Origin: Lysobacteraceae bacterium
GTDB lineage: Bacteria; Pseudomonadota; Gammaproteobacteria; Xanthomonadales; Xanthomonadaceae
Direction of reading: 5' to 3'
NCBI GenBank assembly: GCA_023954075.1
Contig: JAMLIV010000003.1
Coordinates: forward strand, 106,821 to 170,820
DNA: 64,000 nt
Shown: in pieces, positions 45,456 to 54,856 of the stretch
Position numbering within the stretch: position 1 is the stretch's first letter
Layout of the letters: each line of letters begins with the position of its first letter
The notes under the pieces: generated by a model
What the model saw: the letters and a program-made list of their open reading frames with translations, nothing else
Told to the model about the DNA's origin: nothing
Database searches by the model: none
Position numbers and translations under genes: made by a program

Positions 45456-47617
45456 GGGTGCGCGCTCCGCGCCCCGAACAGGCGCTGTTTGAGGAAGGTG
45501 TAGGCCAGCGCCTGCATGTGGGCGCGCTGGCGGTTGTCGGCGGCACCGCCGTGTCCGCCCTCGATGTTCTCGTAGTAGGTCACGTCGTGGCCCTGCTCCA
45601 TCATGCGCGCCATCATCTTGCGCGCGTGGCCCGGATGCACGCGGTCATCGCGGGTGGACGTGGTGAACAGCACCGGCGGGTAGGTCACGCCCGGCCTCAC
45701 GTTCTGGTAGGGCGAGAAGCTCTGGATGAACTCCCAGTCGGACGTGTCCGGATCGCCATACTCGGCCATCCACGAAGCGCCGGCCAAGAGCTTGCTGTAG
45801 CGCTTCATGTCGAGCAGCGGCACCTGGCAGACCACCGCGCCGAAAAGCTCGGGATACAGCACGGTCATGTTGCCCATCAGAAGGCCGCCGTTGCTGCCGC
45901 CCTGGATACCCAGGTGCGCGGGCGAAGTGATCCCGCGCGCGATCAGGTCCTGCGCCACGGCGGCGAAATCCTCGTAGGCGCGGTGGCGGTTCTGCTTGAG
46001 CGCCGCCTGATGCCAGCGCGGGCCGTATTCGCCGCCGCCGCGGATGTTGGCGACGACGTAGACGCCGCCCTGCTCCAGCCAGCCGCGCCCCGCCGCCGCG
46101 CTGTAGCCGGGCGTGAGGGAAATCTCGAAGCCGCCGTAACCGTAGAGCAGGGTCGGGTTGCCGCCGTCCGCCGCCATGCCCTTGGGCGACACCATGAAAT
46201 ACGGCACCCGGGTGCCGTCCTTGCTGGTGGCGAAGTTCTGGCTGACTTCGAAGCGGCTGGCGTCGAAGAATGCCGGCAGCTGCTTGAGCAGGGTCGGTGC
46301 CGGCCCGCCGATCGTGCCCAGATAGAGCGAGGTCGGGGTGAGGTAGTCGTTGACGGTCAGGAAGAAGTCGTTGGACTCCTCGTCATCCACCGCGCTGATG
46401 CTCACCGTGCCGAACTGCGGCAGGTGCGGGAGCGGCTCGCGCGCCCAGGCATCGCCGCCCGGTGTGACGAGGTAGATGCGGTTCTTCACGTCTTCGAGCA
46501 CGTTGATGTAGAAGTGATCCTTCGTGCGGCCGAAGCCGGCCAGCGAGCTGCGCGCGTCGGGCGCATAAACCACCGACAGATCGCGCTTGCCGGCCATGAA
46601 GTCGTCGAACTTGGCCGCCAGCAGCGCGCCCTGCGGGTAGGTGACGCCGTCCACGGTCCAGGGTTCGCGCAACTCCAGGGTCAGCCATTCGCGCGAGACG
46701 CCGGCCTGCGCGCTGTTGGGCACCTCCACCTTGGCCAGGCTGCCGTCGGCGCGGCGCTGGAACAGCTCGTTGTCGTAGAAGGCCAGCGCGCGATACACGA
46801 AGTCGCGCTCGAAGCCCGGCGTGCTGTCGTGATAGGCGCCGATGGACATGTCGGTCGGCTGACCTTCGTACACCACGCGGGCCTGTTCCATGGGCGTGCC
46901 GCGCTTCCACTCCTTCACGATGCGGGCGTAGCCCGAGGTGGTCATCGAACCCTCACCGAAATCGGTGGCGACGTAGACGGTGTCGGCGTCGATCCAGGAC
47001 AGCGAACCCTTGGCCTCGGGGCGGAAGAAACCGTCCTTCAGCCAGGTCTTGTTCTCCAGATCGAACTCGCGGCTCACGTCGGCATCGGCACCGCCGCGCG
47101 AGAGATCGACCAGGCAGCGGCGATAGGGTTCGCCCCTGACCTTCGGGCGCAGGCAGTTGGCTCCGTGCCACACCCAGTTTTCCCCTTCCTGCGCATTGAG
47201 CGCATCCAGGTCGATCAGGGTTTCCCAGGCCGGACTGGGCTTGCGGTATTCATCGAGCGTGGTGCGACGCCAGAGGCCGCGCTGGTTGGTCCGGTCGGTC
47301 CAGAAATTGTAGACGTAGTCGCCCTGCTTGTAGACGTAGGGAATCTTGTCGTCCGAGTCGAGGATGGCGAGCAGATCGTTTTCCAGCGCGGCGAATCCGG
47401 CATCGGCCTCGATCGCGGCCTTCGACTCCGCGTTGCGGGCGCGCACCCAGTCGAGCGCGGTGTCGCCACCCACATCCTCCAGCCACAGGTAGGGATCTTC
47501 GACCTGTGGCGCAGCGGCCGGCGCACCGGCGTCGGCGGGCTGCTCCGGCTTCACCGGCGCACAGGCGGACAGGACGACCAGCCCGGCCGACAGCCAGGCA
47601 AGGGGAAGACGCGACAT
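45452..47617 (-). CDS. prolyl oligopeptidase (S9A) lipoprotein
   Basis: The 721-residue product has a lipobox (AGLVVLSAC) and then VEDPYLWLEDVGGDTALDWV typical of prolyl oligopeptidases. The hydrolase domain contains VANIRGGGEYGPRWH, Ser in GIQGGSNGGLLMGNMTVLYP, TSTRDDRVHPGHARK and His in NIEGGHGGAAD. It should cleave proline-containing peptides in the envelope. It is the first gene of a two-gene operon with the oligopeptidase B-like gene (ATGA overlap 45452-45455). The ATG at 47617 is preferred over 47656. Confidence 0.93.
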   Translation of the reverse strand: MSRLPLAWLSAGLVVLSACAPVKPEQPADAGAPAAAPQVEDPYLWLEDVGGDTALDWVRARNAESKAAIEADAGFAALENDLLAILDSDDKIPYVYKQGDYVYNFWTDRTNQRGLWRRTTLDEYRKPSPAWETLIDLDALNAQEGENWVWHGANCLRPKVRGEPYRRCLVDLSRGGADADVSREFDLENKTWLKDGFFRPEAKGSLSWIDADTVYVATDFGEGSMTTSGYARIVKEWKRGTPMEQARVVYEGQPTDMSIGAYHDSTPGFERDFVYRALAFYDNELFQRRADGSLAKVEVPNSAQAGVSREWLTLELREPWTVDGVTYPQGALLAAKFDDFMAGKRDLSVVYAPDARSSLAGFGRTKDHFYINVLEDVKNRIYLVTPGGDAWAREPLPHLPQFGTVSISAVDDEESNDFFLTVNDYLTPTSLYLGTIGGPAPTLLKQLPAFFDASRFEVSQNFATSKDGTRVPYFMVSPKGMAADGGNPTLLYGYGGFEISLTPGYSAAAGRGWLEQGGVYVVANIRGGGEYGPRWHQAALKQNRHRAYEDFAAVAQDLIARGITSPAHLGIQGGSNGGLLMGNMTVLYPELFGAVVCQVPLLDMKRYSKLLAGASWMAEYGDPDTSDWEFIQSFSPYQNVRPGVTYPPVLFTTSTRDDRVHPGHARKMMARMMEQGHDVTYYENIEGGHGGAADNRQRAHMQALAYTFLKQRLFGARSAHP

Positions 47618-47727
47618 GGGGAGACTCCGCGATTCATGGACCGCCAACGCTACCACGGCCTCGCCGCTGCGGCCCTTGGCCGGAAGTCATGCCGGCGCGC
47701 CGGCGGGAGGCGCGCCGGGCCGGGCCG

Positions 47728-48480
47728 CTATCCGATGGTGTAGCCGCCGTCGACCACGAGGTCCTGCCCGTAGATGTTCTTGGCCGCATCCGAGGCCAGG
47801 AATACCGAGGCTTCGGCAATGTCGGCCGGCTCACCGAAGGCTCCCTGCATCAGGCGCGCGTTGATGCCTTCGGCCACCTTGCCCAGCACCTCGGGCGGCA
47901 GGCCGACCGTGCCCCACAGCGGCGTGGCGATGGGGCCGGGGGCGATGGAGTTGACCCGGATGCCGCGCGGAGCCAGCTCGGCCGCCAGCGTCTGCGCCAG
48001 CGACTTCAGCGCCGCCTTGCTGGCACTGTAGATGGCCAGGCCCGGGAAGCCGACCTGGGTGAGGAAGGTGGTGATGAACTGGATCGATGAGCCTTTCGCC
48101 ATGTGCGGCAGGAACAGGCGCGCGGTTTCCGCCGCCGCGTAGAAGTTGATCGAGAACTGGGCATCGAAGGCTTCCCGGGTGCTGTTCTCGAACGACACCA
48201 CGCGCGCGATGCCGGCGTTGGGCACCAGCACGTCGACGCGGCCGTGCGTCTCGACCGTGCGCCGCACCAGCCGATCGAGATCCGCGGCGACAGTGGCATC
48301 GCCGGCAATCGCCGTCACCCGCCCCGGATGCGCCGCCGCCAGCGCATCGAGCGCCGACCCGGTGCGGGCGAACGCCACCACGCGCGCGCCCTCGGCCACA
48401 TAGCGCGAGACGATGGCATGACCGATGCCGCTGCTCGCCCCGGTGACGACCGCGACCTTTCCCTCCAGACGCTGCTGCAT
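47728..48480 (-). CDS. short-chain dehydrogenase/reductase
   Basis: The 250-residue classical SDR has the coenzyme motif VVTGASSGIGHAI, NAGIARVVS and the active-site YSASKAALK. The residue 13 positions before the catalytic Tyr, normally Ser, is Thr (QFITTFLTQVGFPGLAIYSAS), a conservative change that may keep activity. The C terminus (GQDLVVDGGYTIG) is typical of tetrameric SDRs. It stands alone between the S9 peptidases and the ThDP-enzyme operon; the substrate is not predictable. Confidence 0.88.
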   Translation of the reverse strand: MQQRLEGKVAVVTGASSGIGHAIVSRYVAEGARVVAFARTGSALDALAAAHPGRVTAIAGDATVAADLDRLVRRTVETHGRVDVLVPNAGIARVVSFENSTREAFDAQFSINFYAAAETARLFLPHMAKGSSIQFITTFLTQVGFPGLAIYSASKAALKSLAQTLAAELAPRGIRVNSIAPGPIATPLWGTVGLPPEVLGKVAEGINARLMQGAFGEPADIAEASVFLASDAAKNIYGQDLVVDGGYTIG

Positions 48481-48593
48481 GGTGCTCTTCCTTCAATGCC
48501 GTGACGGCGACAGGCCGGCAGCATCCCGCGCGGACCGGACGCGGGCATTGACTCCGGTCAAGCCGGATCGCGATGGCGTTGGCCGCGCGCCAC

Positions 48594-50255
48594 CTACGGC
48601 GCCACCTTGCGCCGGATCGCGTGGGCAAGCGCGGGCGGCAGGCTCGGCAGCGAGCGCAGCATCCAGGGCAGGATGCGGCGCTTGGTGCCGCCCAGCGATT
48701 CGGGAACCATCGCCTCGATCAGGTGCGGGCCGGGCGTGGCGAGCGCGTGTTCGAAGGCCTTGTTGAAACCTTCGGCGCTGGTCACGCGCGCCGCCGGCAC
48801 GCCCATGCCCTGGGCGATGTGGGTGAAGTTGAGCACGGGGCCGTGGAGGTCGAGCTGGGACTTGGCCTTGGGGCTGATCTTCGTATCCGCGCCGACCCGT
48901 TCCAGCTCGACGTTGAGCACCGAGTAGGAGGCGTTGTTGAAGATGATCGAAATGACGTGCAGCTTCTCGCGCGCCATGGTCCACAGCGCCTGGATGGTGA
49001 ACATGGCGGCGCCGTCGCCGGCCAGCGCGATGACCGGGCGCTCCGGGCAGGCGACCGCAGCGCCCGTCGCGCTGGGCAGGCCCTGGCCGATGGCGCCGCC
49101 GGTCAGCGTGATGAGGTCGTGGCGCGGCGCGCCCCGGGTCATCGCGGCCAGCATCAGGCTGGAGGTGATGCCCTCGTCCACCACGATGGCGTTTTCCGGC
49201 AGGAGATGGCCGACCGCCTTGCAGACCTTGGCGGCGGTGAGCTTTCCGCGCGGGCGCGAGGGGCGTTCGGCGGCCTGCAGCATCGGCTCGGCGGCCTGCG
49301 CGCCGAGCGCGGCCACCAGCTTCTCCAGGCTCGCCACCGCGTCTTGCGTGGGCGAGGCCAGGGTATGCACGGCGCAGGTCTCGGGCACCAGGTCGCTCTT
49401 CTTCCCGGGATAGGCGAAGAACGACACCGGCGACTTGGCGTCCACCAGCACCAGATGATCGAGCGCGGAGAGCTGCAGCGAAGCCAGCTCGGCCAGATAG
49501 GCGATGCGCTCCACCGGCGGCAGGCCGGCACCGCGCTCAAGGCGCGTGGGGAAGGTTTCGCAGTGCAGCTTCACGCCGGATTTCGCGGCGATGCGCGCGG
49601 CGGCGAGGAGGCCCGGCTCGCGCAGCGCGGCGCCGCCCAGCAGCAGCGCAACCTTGCCGCCGGCGCGGATCGCATCGGCGACGGCCGCCACGGTCGCATC
49701 GTCTGCCGCCGCGGGGGCGGGCGGCGGCGGCGGCGGATGCGGCACCCCGCCCTCGCCCCAGGACACGTCCGCCGGCAGGATCAGGGTGGCGACCTGGCCC
49801 GGCAGCCCGCGCGCGGCGGCGATGGCGTCGGCGGCGTCCTTGCACAGTTCGGCGGTGGTCATCGAGGTGCGCACGAAGCCGGGCGAGACGTTGCGCGCCA
49901 CGGTCTCGATGTCGGACTGCAGCTGGGCGTCGTACTTGACGTGGAAGGTGGCGTGGTCGCCGACGATGTTGACGATCGGCACCTTGCCCTTGCGCGCGTT
50001 GTGCAGGTTCGCAAGACCATTGCCCAGGCCGCAGCCCAGGTGCAGCAGGGTCGCCGCCGGCCTGTCGGCCATGCGCGCGTAGCCGTCCGCGGCGCCGGTC
50101 GCCACGCCCTCGAACAGCGCCAGCACCGCGCGCATGCGCGGCTCGGCGTCGAGCGCGGCGACGAAGTGCATCTCGCTGGTGCCGGGGTTGGAAAAGCAGA
50201 CCTCGATGCCGGCGTCGGCCAGGGTCTTCATCAGGGCGTGTGCACCGTTGGGCAT
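48594..50255 (-). CDS. thiamine-diphosphate enzyme, acetolactate synthase/benzoylformate decarboxylase-like
   Basis: The 553-residue protein has the three-domain ThDP fold: catalytic Glu in LFEGVATGAADGYARM (about residue 49), and the ThDP-binding motif AGDGAAMFTIQALW ending IIFNN. The N-terminal NPGTSEMHFVAAL resembles benzoylformate decarboxylase and related large-subunit-only enzymes. A polyproline linker (PHPPPPPPAP) separates the first two domains. It is last in an operon with an FMN 2-hydroxyacid dehydrogenase and an FAD flavoprotein. A dehydrogenase making a 2-keto acid that this enzyme decarboxylates is a plausible chain, as in mandelate degradation. Confidence 0.85.
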   Translation of the reverse strand: MPNGAHALMKTLADAGIEVCFSNPGTSEMHFVAALDAEPRMRAVLALFEGVATGAADGYARMADRPAATLLHLGCGLGNGLANLHNARKGKVPIVNIVGDHATFHVKYDAQLQSDIETVARNVSPGFVRTSMTTAELCKDAADAIAAARGLPGQVATLILPADVSWGEGGVPHPPPPPPAPAAADDATVAAVADAIRAGGKVALLLGGAALREPGLLAAARIAAKSGVKLHCETFPTRLERGAGLPPVERIAYLAELASLQLSALDHLVLVDAKSPVSFFAYPGKKSDLVPETCAVHTLASPTQDAVASLEKLVAALGAQAAEPMLQAAERPSRPRGKLTAAKVCKAVGHLLPENAIVVDEGITSSLMLAAMTRGAPRHDLITLTGGAIGQGLPSATGAAVACPERPVIALAGDGAAMFTIQALWTMAREKLHVISIIFNNASYSVLNVELERVGADTKISPKAKSQLDLHGPVLNFTHIAQGMGVPAARVTSAEGFNKAFEHALATPGPHLIEAMVPESLGGTKRRILPWMLRSLPSLPPALAHAIRRKVAP

Positions 50256-50271
50256 GGCTCGTTCTCGCAGC

Positions 50272-51417
50272 TCAGTCGGAATCCAGATGGGAGGCGTCGA
50301 TGTCGGCGGTGCGGGTGACGCCCGCCAGGGTCATGGTCAGGCGCAGCTCGCGCTGCACGGTGTCGAGATAGTCGCGCAGGCCGGCTTCTCCCGCGCCCGC
50401 CAGGGCCCAGATCCAGCCCCGGCCGATCAGCGCCCCGCGCGCACCCAGCGCCAGCGCCTTGAAGAGATCGGTGCCGCTGCGCACCCCGCCGTCGACGAGG
50501 ATTTCGGCGGCATCGCCGACGGCGGCGGCGATCTTCGGCAGCGCGCGGATGCCGGAGGCCACCGAATCGAGCTGCCTCCCGCCGTGGTTGGACACCACGA
50601 TGCCCTCCACGCCGGCATTCACCGCGGCGCGCGCGTCGTCGACGTCGAGGATGCCCTTGAGCAGGATATTGCCGCGCCAGCGCGCGCGCAGCCAGTCGAT
50701 GTCGCGCCAGGTGACGCCCGGATCGAACTGCGCGTCGACCCAGGCCTTGAAGTCATCCAGACTGCGCGCGCCGGGCAGCTGAGACTCCAGGCAGCCAAAG
50801 CGCAGCGGCCGCCCGCGCAGCGCCACGTCCCACACCCAGCGCGGGCGCGCCAGCACCTGCGCCACGCGCATCAGGGCGGCGCGCGGCCCCGCCGCGCCCA
50901 GGCCGTTGCGCGTGTCGCGATGGCGCGGCCCCGGCAGGGGCAGGTCCACGGTGAAGACCAGGGTGCGGCAGCCGGCCGCCCAGGCGGCGTCGAGGATCAC
51001 CTCGACCGCACCGCGGTCGCGCAGCATGTAGAGCTGGAACCAGAACGGCGCGCCGCGCGCGGCGGCGACCTCCGGCAGCGGGCAGACGCCGACGGTGGAC
51101 AGCGTGAAGGGAACGCCGGCCTCCTCGGCCACGCGCGCGGCGCGGGCCTCGCCGCGGCGGGCCATCATCCCCGCCAGGCCCACCGGCGCCAGCGCCAGCG
51201 GCAGCGCGCAGGATTCGCCCAGCAGCACCGCGCCGGTGTCCACGCGGCTGGTATCCACCAGCACGCGCTGGCGGATGCGCACGCCGGCGAAGTCGTCCAC
51301 GTTGGCGGCGAGGGTGCGCTCCTCGCCGGCGCCGCCGTCGATGTAGTCGAACAGGAAGCGCGGCAGGCGTCGGCGGGCGAGCGCGCGGTAGTCGGAAGCG
51401 GTCGCGGGCAGGCTCAC
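50272..51417 (-). CDS. FMN-dependent 2-hydroxyacid dehydrogenase (LldD/mandelate dehydrogenase family)
   Basis: The 381-residue protein has the FMN barrel with FLFDYIDGGAGEERTLAANV at the start, PFWFQLYMLRDRGAV, the catalytic His in IVVSNHGGRQLDSVAS and the phosphate site ILVDGGVRSGTDLFKALALG. It oxidises an (S)-2-hydroxy acid to the 2-keto acid. A membrane-binding insert near residue 180-215 (GPRAALMRVAQVLARPRWVW) suggests a membrane-bound form. It overlaps the FAD flavoprotein gene by 4 bp and lies 16 bp before the ThDP gene. L-lactate and mandelate are the most likely substrates. Confidence 0.9.
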   Translation of the reverse strand: MSLPATASDYRALARRRLPRFLFDYIDGGAGEERTLAANVDDFAGVRIRQRVLVDTSRVDTGAVLLGESCALPLALAPVGLAGMMARRGEARAARVAEEAGVPFTLSTVGVCPLPEVAAARGAPFWFQLYMLRDRGAVEVILDAAWAAGCRTLVFTVDLPLPGPRHRDTRNGLGAAGPRAALMRVAQVLARPRWVWDVALRGRPLRFGCLESQLPGARSLDDFKAWVDAQFDPGVTWRDIDWLRARWRGNILLKGILDVDDARAAVNAGVEGIVVSNHGGRQLDSVASGIRALPKIAAAVGDAAEILVDGGVRSGTDLFKALALGARGALIGRGWIWALAGAGEAGLRDYLDTVQRELRLTMTLAGVTRTADIDASHLDSD

Positions 51418-53021
51418 GGCGTCGCCCCGCCGAGGATCGAGGCCGCCGCCGCGCGCGCGGTGAGGATGCAGCCGGGCAGGAAGGTGCCTTCCAGCGAACG
51501 CCTGCCGCTGGCACCGCCGCCGCCGAAGCCGGCGGCCTCGCCCACGCAGTACAGCCCGGGAATCGGCGCGTCGCTTGCGTCCAGCACCCGGCTTTCCAGA
51601 TCCGTGGCCAGCCCGCCCAGGCTCTTGCGGGTGATGAGCTGGGCGTGGATCGCGATGAACGGCCCCGACCCTTTCTTCGCCAGCGGCGCGGGTCGGCAGG
51701 TGCGCAGCGCGTCCGGACCCCAGCGCCGCGCGTGCAGGACGCGGCGGATCTGGTCGTCATTGCCCAGCGCCCTGCCGGCGAAATTGGCGTCGAAGGCGGC
51801 CACGGCGGCGCGCAGCGCGCCCGGATCGACGTGCGCCTCGCCGGTCAGCGCGTTCATCTTCGCGGCCAGCCCGTCGAGCGTCTCGTCCACCAGGAAGTGC
51901 GGGCTTTCGGCCTGCATCTGGCGCAGCAGGCGATGGTTCCCGAAAAGCGTTTCCCTGAGGAAGGAAAGGAAGCGTTTGTCGCGGATGTGCGGGTTGTGCT
52001 CGGCCCCGGAAATCGCGAACTCCTTGGCACCGATACGCCAGTTGAGCAGCTGCCAGGTCCAGGGCTTTTCCTGCTCGGCCACGCGCCGGCACAGCCAGTT
52101 CGTGTCGAAGCCGGTCACCAGCGGCTCGGGGCCGATGCGCCGGCCTCGGTGGTCGAGCCAGAGCGCCGACTTGCACGGGATCATCGACAGCCCGTGGCCG
52201 GGGAAGTGCGGCTGCGGGTGCGGGAAGCCGGCGGCGTAGTTCCACATTTCGCCGGCGTGGGTGACGCGCGCGCCGAAGCCCTCGGCCAGGTGGTGCAGGC
52301 GCCCGTCGGCGAAGGGGTGCGCGCCGTTGAGCATCGCCGCCGGCATCGGCCGGTCCTTCGGCCAGCTGCGGCGCGCCTCCTCGTGACCGCCGTTGATGCC
52401 GCCCGAGGCCAGCACCACGACCGATGCTTCGAGACGCACGTCGGCGCCGGTGTCCTCGTCCAGCGCCACCGCGCCGCTGATGCGCCCGCCGCTGGAATCG
52501 AGCGCGGTGACGCGGTGCCGGTGCAGCAGGGTCAGCCGCCCGCCGTCGGCCTCGCGCAGCGCCGCGATCATGCGCCGCGCAAGCTCGCGCGAAGTGCCCC
52601 AGACGATGTGGTAGCGCGGCAGCGAATTGCCTTCGCCAAAGCGCCCGCGCTCCACCCAGTTGACCGCCGGCATGAACTTCAGGCCGTGCGCCAGCAGCCA
52701 GTCGTATACGTCCGCGCGCGAGCGCTCGACGTAGCGCCGCGCCCAGGCCATCGGCCAGGTGTCGGTCGGATCGAGCTCGCCGAAGCGGACCCAGTCGGCC
52801 AGCGCGCGCTCGGGGGTGTCGGGAATCTTCCTGCGCGCCTGCAGCGGCGTTCCCACCAGCGCCATGCCGCCGAAGGCCCACAGCGCCAGCCCGCCGAAGC
52901 GCTCGGGCGTGTCGCGGTCCACCAGGGTCACGCGCAGCCCGCCGCGCAGGCATTCGAGCGCGGTGACGATCCCGGCCAGGCCACCGCCCACCACCAGCAC
53001 GTCCGACTGCAGCACCGCCAT
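51414..53021 (-). CDS. FAD-dependent dehydrogenase (3-ketosteroid-dehydrogenase/fumarate-reductase fold)
   Basis: The 535-residue flavoprotein begins with the FAD-binding DVLVVGGGLAGIVTALEC and TLVDRDTPERFGGLALWAFG. Later blocks VVLASGGINGGHEEARRSW, and the C-terminal GLATDLESRVLDASDAPIPG, GLYCVGEAAGFGGGGASGRR are typical of the FRD/KstD-like family that dehydrogenates or reduces C-C bonds next to a carbonyl. The start at 53021 follows GGGGAGG. It heads the operon and is coupled to the 2-hydroxyacid dehydrogenase gene by a 4-bp overlap. The substrate is unknown. Confidence 0.85.
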   Translation of the reverse strand: MAVLQSDVLVVGGGLAGIVTALECLRGGLRVTLVDRDTPERFGGLALWAFGGMALVGTPLQARRKIPDTPERALADWVRFGELDPTDTWPMAWARRYVERSRADVYDWLLAHGLKFMPAVNWVERGRFGEGNSLPRYHIVWGTSRELARRMIAALREADGGRLTLLHRHRVTALDSSGGRISGAVALDEDTGADVRLEASVVVLASGGINGGHEEARRSWPKDRPMPAAMLNGAHPFADGRLHHLAEGFGARVTHAGEMWNYAAGFPHPQPHFPGHGLSMIPCKSALWLDHRGRRIGPEPLVTGFDTNWLCRRVAEQEKPWTWQLLNWRIGAKEFAISGAEHNPHIRDKRFLSFLRETLFGNHRLLRQMQAESPHFLVDETLDGLAAKMNALTGEAHVDPGALRAAVAAFDANFAGRALGNDDQIRRVLHARRWGPDALRTCRPAPLAKKGSGPFIAIHAQLITRKSLGGLATDLESRVLDASDAPIPGLYCVGEAAGFGGGGASGRRSLEGTFLPGCILTARAAAASILGGATP

Positions 53022-53114
53022 GCGGCCTCCCCGATCCATCCGATCCGTACCTTGGCGGATGGTACAGGGCCTGGCGCGCGGAAGAGCGTGCGGTGCCGCG
53101 CAGTGTCCCCCGCC

Positions 53115-54287
53115 TCATGCGTCGAGCCGCTGCTCCAGCGCGTCCAGCAGTTCCGCCAGCACCAGCGCGCCGCCGCGATCGGCCGTGTCCGCACGCTGCG
53201 CGCGCGCAATCCGCTCGCGCGCGGCCTCGACGTCGCCCTCCAGCGCGTACCGCTCGGCGTGGAGCCATTCGCGGTGCGCCGAATGGTCGGCCAGTCCATC
53301 GGTGCACAGCGGCAGCCAGGCCGCGAGTCGCGCCGGGTCGCGCCGCAGAACGGCAATGTGGCCGGCGACCGCAAGCGCCACCGGGCCGCGCACGACGGGC
53401 GGCAGCGCGGGAAACATCGCCACAAGCTCGCGCGCGCGGGCTTCGGCCGACCCCGCCTCGCCGGCATCCAGCGCGAAGGCCAGGTGCAGGGCATGGATGT
53501 GCGCCCGCATCAGCGGATCTTCGACGCCATGCGTCTCGGGCATCAGCGCCCGCGGCCAGTCGCGCGGGCGGACGCCGGCATAGCTCAGGCCCAGAAGGCG
53601 CATCGCGCTGAAGCGCGCGCGGCCCATCGCATCGCCACGCAGGATCTGCAGCAGGCTCATCCCGTCGGTGGACCAGCCGTGGTGGCGGAACGGGACGAGG
53701 TTCACCACAGCCATCGCGAAGCCGGTGACGGCGGCACCGCCGAGGACAGGCGACCACGCCTGGCCCGGGGCGAAGCCATCCATCGCGATCACGCAGGCCG
53801 CGCTCGCGGCCAGATTGGCGATCACGCCGCCCAGCCCGAGGGCGCAAAACGCCGCACGCCCGAAGTCCGCGTCGCGCGGCAGCATCAGCGCAAAGCCGCC
53901 CAGGCCCAGCGCCTGCGCGCCGCGGTAGCCGCGCCATCCGCGCCCGGTGCGTTCGAGGCGCAGCCGGCCCAGGCCCAGGAGATAGGCGCGCAGTCCGGCC
54001 AGCCGTCCTAACGCGACGTGTCCCGCCTCGTGCACGAGCATCTGCGGCCAAATCGCGAGCATCGCGCCGATGGCTCCCAGGCCGATCTGCGCACCGCTCC
54101 ACGGCAGCGCGCCGCGTGCGATCGCGACGCCGATCAGCGCGCCCACGACGCCGCCAACGACCGTCGGCACGCGCGACCCGCCGCGCCGCGCCGGAGGCGA
54201 CGCAGACACAGGGTCCGGCGGCGGCCAGAGGTCGGCCTCCAGATCGCCCACGGACGACGCATCAGGCGCACGCTGCACGTCGGTCAT
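53115..54287 (-). CDS. membrane M50-family metalloprotease (site-2-protease type)
   Basis: The 390-residue protein has membrane helices at about 40-60, 65-85, 145-165 and 180-200. The zinc motif HEAGH (86-90) lies in LVHEAGHVALGRLAG and the third ligand motif in MAVVNLVPFRHHGWSTDGMS (NxxP...DG). The C-terminal 150 residues form TPR-like helices and are soluble. M50 proteases cut membrane proteins inside the bilayer. It overlaps the upstream GNAT gene by ATGA (54284-54287), which suggests that they act together. Confidence 0.85.
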   Translation of the reverse strand: MTDVQRAPDASSVGDLEADLWPPPDPVSASPPARRGGSRVPTVVGGVVGALIGVAIARGALPWSGAQIGLGAIGAMLAIWPQMLVHEAGHVALGRLAGLRAYLLGLGRLRLERTGRGWRGYRGAQALGLGGFALMLPRDADFGRAAFCALGLGGVIANLAASAACVIAMDGFAPGQAWSPVLGGAAVTGFAMAVVNLVPFRHHGWSTDGMSLLQILRGDAMGRARFSAMRLLGLSYAGVRPRDWPRALMPETHGVEDPLMRAHIHALHLAFALDAGEAGSAEARARELVAMFPALPPVVRGPVALAVAGHIAVLRRDPARLAAWLPLCTDGLADHSAHREWLHAERYALEGDVEAARERIARAQRADTADRGGALVLAELLDALEQRLDA

Positions 54288-54757
54288 GGGCGCGACCCAT
54301 CGAGCGCTTTACCGAAGCGCAGCGCGTCGCAGCCGTCCTCGTAGTAGTCCGGGATCCGGCCCTGCTCGCGGTAGCCCGCGCGCCGATAGAGGGCGATCGC
54401 CGCCTCGTTGTCGCTGCGCACTTCCAGCCGAAGTTCCCCGCGCCGCGCGTCCCGCGCCTGCCGCTCGGCATCGGCCAACAGCAGCGCGCCCAGCCCGGCA
54501 CCGCGCTGCGCCGGATCGACCGCGATCGAATACAGCCGCGCGACGCCGCTGCCGCGGCGCAGGAACAGCAGCGCGTAGCCGGCGAGCGCCCCCTCGCGTT
54601 CGGCCACGCGCAGCCGCGCCGTGGGAGAGGCCAGATGCCGGCGAAACTGGCGCGGCGCGAGCCGGTCGCCGGGAAACATCGCCTCCAGCACCAGCAGGCC
54701 ATCGAGATCCGAAGGGCGCGCATCGCGCAGGACGGCGGCGGGTTTTTCGCGTGCCAT
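54284..54757 (-). CDS. GNAT family N-acetyltransferase, RimI-like
   Basis: The 157-residue protein has the acetyl-CoA motif YSIAVDPAQRGAGLGALLLA (RxxGxG/A) and LEVRSDNEAAIALYRRAGYR, as in RimI-type N-terminal acetyltransferases. It is coupled to the M50 protease gene and divergent from the RimK-like ligase gene 100 bp away. GNATs are a known companion of RLAN-type ATP-grasp ligases. Confidence 0.87.
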   Translation of the reverse strand: MAREKPAAVLRDARPSDLDGLLVLEAMFPGDRLAPRQFRRHLASPTARLRVAEREGALAGYALLFLRRGSGVARLYSIAVDPAQRGAGLGALLLADAERQARDARRGELRLEVRSDNEAAIALYRRAGYREQGRIPDYYEDGCDALRFGKALDGSRP

Positions 54758-54856
54758 GAACGAGTCGCAACCGCTTTCCGGACCGCCTCATCGCGGCCGC
54801 GTGATTCTGTCAGAATCGCCGCCATCCCGCGCCCGTCGAGCGCCTCCAGGCCTGCC

